A stretch of 51,760 bases of DNA from a virus: positions 1 through 51,760 of IMG/VR virus record IMGVR_UViG_3300030102_003387; one strand, 5' to 3'. This document shows, piece after piece, positions 6,678-13,275 of the stretch. The notes beneath the pieces were generated by a model that ran no database searches, was not told the origin of the DNA, and saw only the letters and a program-made list of their open reading frames with translations. How positions within the stretch are numbered: the stretch's first letter is position 1; each line of letters begins with the position of its first letter. Made by a program: the position numbers and the translations under genes.

Positions 6678-7566
6678 GTTAAAAGATTTACTAAACGAAG
6701 AGTGGTTAACACATAAAGGTAAAACGATGTGGTTTCCAGCTCATACCAAGCCTACTATAGATTGGATATCAGGTGGACAACATGTTGCTCTTTATCCTAA
6801 ACAGATAGAATCATTGTTTGGAAAACAACCTATAAGTTCATTTCATGTTACATCACCAGAACATCTAAGACAATTAGGTAAGATAATCGGTAAGAAAAAA
6901 ACCATATCAACATTTACTCGTGCTAATAACGATTCACCATTGGCAAAAGGTAGAGGTATTCAGACAGGCCTTGGTGGTATTATATTTTATATGAAAGGAA
7001 CATTGTTAGCAAAGAACTATATGGACTTTGAAACAAAACCTGATAAGACAGGTCGTAGATGGGTTGAAGCTCATTACTTTACAAAGGATAGAATGAAGTT
7101 TTATAGGGCTATGAAGAAAGGTGGTATTGTAAAAAAAAGACAAAAGTTTTTTGATGATATATATGATGTAAAACAAAAGTATGAAAAACAATGGATGGAT
7201 GGTGATATTGAATATGATGACTACCATAAACGTGTGGAAAAAGAAAGTGGTGTTTTTATAAACAAGTTTATCAAAGATTTCTTTGATTGGCAAAATAAAT
7301 ATTTAGAAAGAAACAAAGCAGCTATAAAAAAGTTTCTTAGAACACCAGACGACAAACCATCTGCTTGGTGGAACGAAGCATTAATATATGATACTAAAGT
7401 CATAGATGCTTTTGTAATGAGTAGGATAACAAAATCTCCTGAATGGGAATACAAACATAAAAAAGAAATGTTAAAATATGTTCCTGAAAGTAAAATAACT
7501 ATAGGAACACCAAAAAAGTTTAGAGATTGGTACAAAGCTAGAGAAGGTATAATAGACCAGATATGA
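6670..7566 (+). CDS. Leader-tagged protein, 298 aa, possible ADP-ribosyltransferase-like fold
   Basis: It starts MIKLKDLLNE followed by E, a clean ten-residue leader. ATG 6670 is preferred over ATG 6667 because AAGGA lies 7 bases upstream of it. After the leader, residues about 55-130 (FHVTSPEHLRQLGKIIG, KKTISTFTRANN, GIQTGLGGIIFYMKG) form a pattern seen in many leader-bearing phage proteins. The strand ISTFTR following a helix resembles the STS strand of ADP-ribosyltransferases, and T4 packages its own ADP-ribosyltransferase, Alt, by such a leader. The C-terminal half (about 140-298) is Lys-rich and helical. A clear catalytic ExE is not seen, so the enzyme call is weak; the packaging call rests on the leader. 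Confidence 0.65.
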   Translation: MIKLKDLLNEEWLTHKGKTMWFPAHTKPTIDWISGGQHVALYPKQIESLFGKQPISSFHVTSPEHLRQLGKIIGKKKTISTFTRANNDSPLAKGRGIQTGLGGIIFYMKGTLLAKNYMDFETKPDKTGRRWVEAHYFTKDRMKFYRAMKKGGIVKKRQKFFDDIYDVKQKYEKQWMDGDIEYDDYHKRVEKESGVFINKFIKDFFDWQNKYLERNKAAIKKFLRTPDDKPSAWWNEALIYDTKVIDAFVMSRITKSPEWEYKHKKEMLKYVPESKITIGTPKKFRDWYKAREGIIDQI

Positions 7567-8348
7567 TTAAGTTAAAAGACGTATTATTATTAGAAAACGA
7601 TAGTAAGGACAGAGGTGGTGTCTTGTACTCTTGGAATGGTAAGTATTTACTATGTAAAGGAGAAGCATCTGGTAAATGGCATGTACCGAAAGGTCACATA
7701 AAAGAAGGTGAATCTCCGTTAGAAGGCTCTGTTCGAGAGTTTTTAGAAGAAACTCAAATATCATTACAAGGAATACCAAAACTATTAGATTCTTGGAATA
7801 ATAAAGGTGGAAAGTTTTATTTATATTCACTAAAAGGTACGAAGAGATTAGTGCCTAGATTAAATCATGAACACACAGATTGGGGATACTTTTCTTCGTA
7901 TGAATTACCATCACCAATGAACAAAGATATTGAAAAAATTATAAAACAAAAACATGGTATTTCAGAAACGTATTATGGTACAGTTATGAGAAATGTATTA
8001 TTAGAAAGAGTTGACTATTATGATACTGCACAACAACTCGTAAAACAATACGGGTTAAAATCAAAAATAAAAATGGGTAGAGGTAAAGACTTTGGTGAAT
8101 ATGTACCTGAAACAGACACCATAACTTTACGACCATCATATCCTAATATAAAAGAATTTTTAATGACCATATTACACGAAATAGGTCACGCGTTAGACGC
8201 TAAAAGATTGGGTGTAAAAAAATATATAAAGAAGTATACACAGGCTGGAACTATGGCTACGTATCATGGTTTAGATCCTCATGACGATAATAAGTGGGAA
8301 GAAAAAGCAGAAAGGTTTGCTAGAAAAGAATTATCAAAGTGGTTGTAA
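7563..8348 (+). CDS. Leader-tagged Nudix hydrolase fused to an HExxH metallopeptidase-like domain
   Basis: 261 residues in three parts. Residues 1-11 are a leader (MIKLKDVLLLE). Residues about 15-130 are a Nudix domain with a complete Nudix box: G44, E50, R58-E59 and E62-E63 in KGHIKEGESPLEG and SVREFLEETQI; only the late Gly is replaced (Q65). Residues about 150-261 contain HEIGHALD (H205, E206, H209), the zinc motif of gluzincin-like peptidases, with E247 or E250 as a possible third ligand in a WEEKAERFA helix. A gp21-type site, L-L-E at 146-148, falls exactly between the domains. Nudix enzymes hydrolyse nucleoside diphosphate-linked substrates (including NAD, ADP-ribose or capped RNA); the substrate here is unknown. 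The inference is that both enzymes are packaged and perhaps separated. Confidence 0.8.
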   Translation: MIKLKDVLLLENDSKDRGGVLYSWNGKYLLCKGEASGKWHVPKGHIKEGESPLEGSVREFLEETQISLQGIPKLLDSWNNKGGKFYLYSLKGTKRLVPRLNHEHTDWGYFSSYELPSPMNKDIEKIIKQKHGISETYYGTVMRNVLLERVDYYDTAQQLVKQYGLKSKIKMGRGKDFGEYVPETDTITLRPSYPNIKEFLMTILHEIGHALDAKRLGVKKYIKKYTQAGTMATYHGLDPHDDNKWEEKAERFARKELSKWL

Positions 8349-8424
8349 AAAAAAATTGTATTTGGTGTTTTTAATTGATAGTTATAAATGGTTCCCTTTT
8401 AAAACCAAAAGAAAAGAATAATAT

Positions 8425-8760
8425 ATGAAACCTCGTTCGGCAAAGAATAAAGGTAAAAGGTTACAAAACAAAGTTAGAGATTTAATACTCGAAAAATTTA
8501 ATCAACTAGAACCAGATGATGTTCGTTCAGTTACTATGGGAGATAGTGGTGAAGATATTTTATTATCACCTGCAGCTCGTAAACTATTTCCTTTCTCCGT
8601 AGAATGTAAAAATCAAGAGAAACTTAACATCTGGTCTTCTCTAGAACAATCTGAAACAAATAGTGGTAATCATATACCTATCGTTATATTTAAAAGAAAC
8701 AGAAGTAAGACTTTTGTAGCATTAGAATTTGAAAAACTATTAGAATTATTAAATGAATAA
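8425..8760 (+). CDS. PD-(D/E)XK-type nuclease, 111 aa
   Basis: A small basic protein. The N-terminus is a Lys/Arg helix (KPRSAKNKGKRLQNKVRDLI), followed by GDSGEDILLSP and FPFSVECKNQEKLNIW, where D44 or E43 and the E-C-K triad form the D...ExK metal site of PD-(D/E)XK nucleases. A Gln-rich helix (SSLEQSE) and the strand PIVIFKRN complete the fold. Similar small proteins next to phage replication genes are often annotated as Holliday-junction or VRR-like nucleases. It overlaps the primase by 8 bases, so it probably acts in replication or recombination. The 76-base gap upstream has no leader-type start and no ATATTTAT element; it holds a TATAAATG at 8383 and a weak hairpin only. Confidence 0.7.
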   Translation: MKPRSAKNKGKRLQNKVRDLILEKFNQLEPDDVRSVTMGDSGEDILLSPAARKLFPFSVECKNQEKLNIWSSLEQSETNSGNHIPIVIFKRNRSKTFVALEFEKLLELLNE

Positions 8761-9688
8761 AATCGTAAATCTTCTTAACAGAGTCATTGGTTCGAATGGA
8801 AACAAGTTAAGAAAAAGAGATGAGTATATGTATTGGTCACCATTCATCTCACATCATAAACCAAAGTTACAGATAAACATATCTACAGGTAAATGGCATT
8901 GTTGGGTATCTAATGTCGGTGGTCGTAATCTATTTCAACTTCTAAAAAAGGTTGGAGCTACAAAAGAGCAATTCTCTGAACTATCTGAACTAGTTGATGA
9001 TATACCTAAATATAAACCAACAGACGATAAGATAGAATCTGTACAACTACCCAAAGAATATAAACCTCTTTGGAATGGTGGGGATAGTATTGTTAAAAGA
9101 CATGCTCTTAGTTATTTATATAAACGTGGAATTACAGATGAAGATATTTTAAAATATGATATAGGATATTGTGATTCTGGTTTATACTCTAATAGAATCA
9201 TTATACCGTCATATGATTCGGATGGTAAACTAAACTTTTTTGTCGGTAGAGATTTTTATAATAGTAAGATGAAATATCGTAACTCTACCACAAGTAAAGA
9301 TATTATTGGGTTTGATTTATTTATTAATTGGGATGAACCGATAATACTATGTGAGGGTGTTTTTGATGCAATGGCATTTAAAAGAAATGCAATACCTTTA
9401 TTTGGTAAAACTGTAATGACAAACCTAAAGAAAAAAATAATTGAATTTAGAGTTAAAATTATATATTTAGCATTAGACAATGATGCAATATTAGATGCTG
9501 TCAAAATATCAGATGAGTTTATATCAAATGGTATTGAAGTTAAAATGATGAAATTTGATGAAAAAGATCCTAGTGAAACAGGTTTTTCAAAGTTGTTATA
9601 TTTAATTAATAGAACAACAGAAACTAGGTTTTCAGATTTAATGAGGATTAGATTAAATGGCAAAACAAAGAGACATATGGAAATTTAA
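8753..9688 (+). CDS. 61: DNA primase, T4 gp61-like (TOPRIM)
   Basis: 311 residues, near T4 gp61 length. The TOPRIM domain is visible: PIILCEGVFDAMAF (about 197-210, with the catalytic Glu) and YLALDNDAILDAV (about 240-252, the DxD-type metal site), followed by a conserved Asp near EKDPSE. The preceding part has a DnaG-like core region (SYLYKRGITDEDILKYDIGYC and NRIIIPSYDSDGKLNFFVGR). The N-terminal zinc-ribbon position is recognisable (YMYWSPFISHHKPKLQINIS, KWHCW), but the expected CPFH and CxxC cysteines are missing, so zinc is probably not bound. It would make RNA primers for lagging-strand synthesis with a gp41-type helicase not in this window. Confidence 0.8.
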   Translation: MNKIVNLLNRVIGSNGNKLRKRDEYMYWSPFISHHKPKLQINISTGKWHCWVSNVGGRNLFQLLKKVGATKEQFSELSELVDDIPKYKPTDDKIESVQLPKEYKPLWNGGDSIVKRHALSYLYKRGITDEDILKYDIGYCDSGLYSNRIIIPSYDSDGKLNFFVGRDFYNSKMKYRNSTTSKDIIGFDLFINWDEPIILCEGVFDAMAFKRNAIPLFGKTVMTNLKKKIIEFRVKIIYLALDNDAILDAVKISDEFISNGIEVKMMKFDEKDPSETGFSKLLYLINRTTETRFSDLMRIRLNGKTKRHMEI

Positions 9689-9875
9689 TGATGACGAGTG
9701 GAAAGTCCATATTAGTGATGATAAAGTGTGTGAGGAATTGGTTAACCGCTTCGGTTTACTACGTTCTACTATATACTATGAAAATGGTAGATTATCTGAA
9801 GAGACTTCTTGGGATGTGATAGTGCCAAATTCTAAAATTGACAAAGTTAAAAAGTTCATAAAGGATAATACTTGA
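9657..9875 (+). CDS. Hypothetical protein, 72 aa
   Basis: A small acidic alpha/beta protein starting at ATG 9657 inside the end of the primase gene and ending within the TTG start of the nuclease fusion. The N-terminus (RDIWKFNDDEWKVHIS) and strand TSWDVIVPNSKIDKV give a beta-alpha-beta look. I do not recognise it. Its tight overlap with both neighbours implies coupled expression with replication and recombination genes. Confidence 0.6.
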   Translation: MAKQRDIWKFNDDEWKVHISDDKVCEELVNRFGLLRSTIYYENGRLSEETSWDVIVPNSKIDKVKKFIKDNT

Positions 9876-12800
9876 TACAAGAAAAAGTTAAAGTTCCGTT
9901 TCGTAAATTAAAATACATACATCATATATCAGACATACAGATTCGTAATCTGAAACGGCATAAAGAATACGAAGAAGTATTTGAAGGTCTGTACAAAGAG
10001 GTAAGAAAAAACAAAGATAATGCAGTAGCATATATCGGTGGTGATATAGCACATTCTAAGACAGACATGTCACCAGAACTTATCGACCAACTATCTAGAT
10101 TGTTTAAGAATTTAGCTGACATATGTCCAACAATTATAATAGCTGGTAACCATGATTGTAATCTAAACAATCTAAATAGAATGGATTGTCTAACACCAAT
10201 CGTTGATAATCTAAACCATCCTAATTTACATTACTTAAAAAGAACAGGTGTTTACACTTGTGCTGATACTGATTTTATCGTATGGGATGTATGGGACAAG
10301 GAAAAAGATTATATAAAAGCAAAGGATGTACCTGGTGATAGAACTAAGGTCGTATTGTTTCATGGAACTGTGGATAAGTGTGAAACTGATTTAGGATTCA
10401 ACCTACCATCAGATGTTAAAATAACAAAGTTTAAAGGGTATGATTTAGGACTGCTTGGTGACATTCATAAAAGACAACATTTGAATAAAGAAGAAACGAT
10501 ATCTTATTGTGGTTCATTAGTTCAACAGAATCATGGTGAGGATATTGGTAAAGGTTATTTACTATGGGATGTTCCAACTCGTAAATCAAAATATATAGAG
10601 ATACCAAATGACTATGGTTACTATACAATCAATATAGATAACAATACTTTGCCAGATTTATCAGACCTACCAAAGAAACCAAGACTAAGAGTTAGAGTTT
10701 CAAACACGAAACCATCAGAGTTGAAAAAACTTATGGCAAAAGTACATAAAATGGGAAAGGTTCAAGAGTCAGTAATAAGTAGAGTTGATGGTTTATCGAC
10801 AGAGAAAGTTCGTAATAATAAAATTAATATCGGTGATGTAAATAGTGTTGATTATCAATTAAAACTAATTAGTGAATATTTAAACAACAATTATTTTATT
10901 GATGATGAGATGATGATAAAGATAAAAAATATTTTAACGGAGCTAAATACTAACATACCCGATGCAGATGTACAGAGAAACATAGATTGGAAACTAAAGA
11001 AGTTTGAATTTGATAACATGTTTAGTTACGGAGAAAATAACGTTGTAGATTTTACAAAGTTAAATGGTATCATTGGAATGTTTGCACCAAACGCTACTGG
11101 TAAATCTGCTCTATTAGATTCTCTTTGTTTTTGTTTATTTGATACTTCGTCACGTGCTTATAAAGCTGACAATATAATTAATAATTCAAAAACAACAATG
11201 TATTGTAAAGTTAATTTTGAGATTGATGGTATAGATTACTTTATTGAAAAAAGAGGTAAAAAGAATTTACGAACAGGTCATGTAAAAGTAAATGTAGATT
11301 TTTATCTTATTGATGAGAGTGGTGAGAGGGTAAGTTTAAATGGTGACCAAAGAAGAACGACACAGAAAAACATACAAAAGGTAATTGGTAGTTTCGATGA
11401 GTTTATTCTTACCACCATGAGTTCACAAAATAACTCAACTGTATTCATAGATAAAACACAGAAAGAGAGAAAAGAGTTATTATCTCAGTTTATGGGTTTA
11501 ACCATATTTGATAGGTTGTATACACAAGCTGCTGAGGATATCAAAGAGGTAGACACTCTACTGAAAAACTTTAAGAAAGCAGATTACGATACTGAGTTGG
11601 CTAGTATAACACAAGATTTATCTATACTAGAAGATAAACATAAACAATTCAAATCTGATGAAAGAAAAGTTAAAAAAGAAATACGAGAAGTGTTATCTAA
11701 GATAAAAGAACAAACTGTTAGACTAAAACCTATAGATACTAATGTTAGAGATATAACTTTACTTACCGAAGAAAAGAAAAAGTTAGATGGTCTTCTGTAT
11801 AAAGTTGATGAACAAACAGCAAATACAAAGACACAAGTAAAAACTTTTGCATTAAAACAAAAAGATTTGAACACTAGAATATCTCAATATGAAAAAGATA
11901 ATGTAAATGAAAAGTATGCTAAACTAGAACAACTAGAAGAAGAAAGAGATTTATTTCAGATAGAGATTGATAAGTTAAAGGTAGAGGTTAGACAAAAACT
12001 AGATAAGATTGAAAAACTAGGTAATCTAACTTATGATGAAGATTGTGATAATTGTATGAGTAATCCATTTACATTAGATGCAATAGAAACTCAAAAGAAT
12101 CTTGATAAAGATAAATTATTAGCTCAACAATATGTTTCTAAAAAACAAAAGATGGAAGATAGAATACAGAAGATGTTTAAGGTCAGAGCTTACAAAGGTG
12201 ATTTAGATTCTTTAATGGAACAATTAAGTTCGTTAAATTTAGAAGAAACTCATACATCAACTCAACTTAATTTGTTAGAAGAAAAAAGAACAAACATATT
12301 TAATCAATTAAACTCTGTAAATTCTGAAATACAAAAATATCATAACCATGAAAAAGATATTTTGTTTAATTCACAGATAGAATCTGAGATAGATAATCTA
12401 CAAAATCAGAGTGATAATTTAGATTATCAATTAGATACCGTTTCTAATAAGGTAAAGAAGTTGTATGCTGACATTAAAGTTCTCAAGACAAATGAGGAAA
12501 ATATAAATAGTAATATTAAGAAAGTAGCAAAGTTAGAGGGTGACCATCAGGCTTATCAGTACTTACTAGAAGCAATTAGAAGGGATGGTGTTCCTTATGA
12601 CCTTATCAGTAAATCACTTCCAACTGTTGAAGGTGCTGTAAATGACATCCTTTCACAGATTGTTGACTTTAGTATCATATTTAACATGGATGGTAAGGTT
12701 ATTGATACTCATATTGTGTACGATGATGATAGGGTTTGGCCACTTGAACTAAGTAGTGGTATGGAAAGATTCATATCATCACTTGCTATTCGTGTTGGAT

Positions 12801-13027
12801 TGATAAATGTTTCTAACCTACCACGTTCTAATTTCTTGGCAATTGATGAGGGTTGGGGTACAATGGATAGTGAAAATATTAATTCTGTTTATAGTTTATT
12901 TCAGTATCTAAAAACACAATTTCAATTCACTATGATTGTATCACATATAGATTCAATGAGAGATGCAGTTGATACTTTATTAGAAGTAAAGAAAACAAGT
13001 TCACATAGTAATATTATTTTTGATTAG
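9872..13027 (+). CDS. 47/46: Fused Mre11/Rad50-type recombination nuclease (gp47-gp46 fusion)
   Basis: 1051 residues that join two normally separate T4 proteins. Residues about 14-330 are a calcineurin-type phosphoesterase (gp47/Mre11/SbcD): HHISDIQIRN, YIGGDIAHS, AGNHDCN, LFHGTVD and LLGDIHKRQ. The His expected two residues after the first Asp is Gln. Residues about 380-1051 are the Rad50/gp46 ATPase: Walker A FAPNATGKSALLD (about 404-417), coiled coils, a CxxC zinc hook (DEDCDNCMSN, about 722-731), signature LSSGMERFI (about 958), and Walker B FLAIDEGW (about 987). The complex resects DNA ends for T4-type recombination-dependent replication. TTG 9872 has AAGGA at good spacing and overlaps the upstream stop. 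Confidence 0.9.
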   Translation: MIQEKVKVPFRKLKYIHHISDIQIRNLKRHKEYEEVFEGLYKEVRKNKDNAVAYIGGDIAHSKTDMSPELIDQLSRLFKNLADICPTIIIAGNHDCNLNNLNRMDCLTPIVDNLNHPNLHYLKRTGVYTCADTDFIVWDVWDKEKDYIKAKDVPGDRTKVVLFHGTVDKCETDLGFNLPSDVKITKFKGYDLGLLGDIHKRQHLNKEETISYCGSLVQQNHGEDIGKGYLLWDVPTRKSKYIEIPNDYGYYTINIDNNTLPDLSDLPKKPRLRVRVSNTKPSELKKLMAKVHKMGKVQESVISRVDGLSTEKVRNNKINIGDVNSVDYQLKLISEYLNNNYFIDDEMMIKIKNILTELNTNIPDADVQRNIDWKLKKFEFDNMFSYGENNVVDFTKLNGIIGMFAPNATGKSALLDSLCFCLFDTSSRAYKADNIINNSKTTMYCKVNFEIDGIDYFIEKRGKKNLRTGHVKVNVDFYLIDESGERVSLNGDQRRTTQKNIQKVIGSFDEFILTTMSSQNNSTVFIDKTQKERKELLSQFMGLTIFDRLYTQAAEDIKEVDTLLKNFKKADYDTELASITQDLSILEDKHKQFKSDERKVKKEIREVLSKIKEQTVRLKPIDTNVRDITLLTEEKKKLDGLLYKVDEQTANTKTQVKTFALKQKDLNTRISQYEKDNVNEKYAKLEQLEEERDLFQIEIDKLKVEVRQKLDKIEKLGNLTYDEDCDNCMSNPFTLDAIETQKNLDKDKLLAQQYVSKKQKMEDRIQKMFKVRAYKGDLDSLMEQLSSLNLEETHTSTQLNLLEEKRTNIFNQLNSVNSEIQKYHNHEKDILFNSQIESEIDNLQNQSDNLDYQLDTVSNKVKKLYADIKVLKTNEENINSNIKKVAKLEGDHQAYQYLLEAIRRDGVPYDLISKSLPTVEGAVNDILSQIVDFSIIFNMDGKVIDTHIVYDDDRVWPLELSSGMERFISSLAIRVGLINVSNLPRSNFLAIDEGWGTMDSENINSVYSLFQYLKTQFQFTMIVSHIDSMRDAVDTLLEVKKTSSHSNIIFD

Positions 13028-13169
13028 AGTATAATATCCTTTTTGTACATTTTTGTTTTATTAGTTCTTCTAACAGAGCATACATTTTGTATCCATGATG
13101 TTTAGAATAATCTTTTAACATATCACGATACTCTTCTCTAATTTTTATATTTACAAATTTATCTTCCAT
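13014..13169 (-). CDS. Small ribbon-helix-helix-like DNA-binding protein (minus strand)
   Basis: The only convincing minus-strand gene. It encodes 51 residues: MEDKFVNIKIREEYRDMLKD, then YSKHHGYKMYALLEELIKQK and a basic tail. A short strand (FVNIKI), a helix, a turn with Gly, and a second helix (MYALLEELIKQ) fit the Arc/MetJ ribbon-helix-helix fold. A GTG at 13184 (complement of 13182-13184) would add five residues and has AAAAAGGA at proper spacing, so it may be the true start. The 3' end overlaps the convergent gp47-gp46 fusion by 14 bases. The rest of the 248-base gap up to 13276 holds only its upstream region and the fibre promoter. A repressor role is inference. Confidence 0.55.
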   Translation of the reverse strand: MEDKFVNIKIREEYRDMLKDYSKHHGYKMYALLEELIKQKCTKRILYSNQK

Positions 13170-13240
13170 ACTTATAATTATCACTTACATCCTTTTTACC
13201 TACTTTTTAGATACTTTTAATTTATAATTTTGTCTTGTAG

Positions 13241-13248
13241 ATATTTAT
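13241..13248 (+). promoter_or_regulatory. Candidate late-promoter element ATATTTAT
   Basis: ATATTTAT, preceded by GTAG, lies 27 bases upstream of the giant fibre start. It is in the gap between this start and the minus-strand small gene, where a divergent promoter region is expected. The ribosome site is probably the AAGG at 13260. Confidence 0.4.
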
Positions 13249-13275
13249 ACTTGATATATAAGGATTTTATCATCT

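Noticed and set aside
8383-8390. TATAAATG as a T4-type late promoter before the nuclease gene
   Set aside because: A single near-match in an AT-rich gap, not repeated upstream of other units; early or middle expression is expected for these genes.
8390-8406. Terminator in the gap after the Nudix-peptidase gene
   Set aside because: GGTT/AACC gives only a 4-bp stem with no GC-rich core and no U-run.
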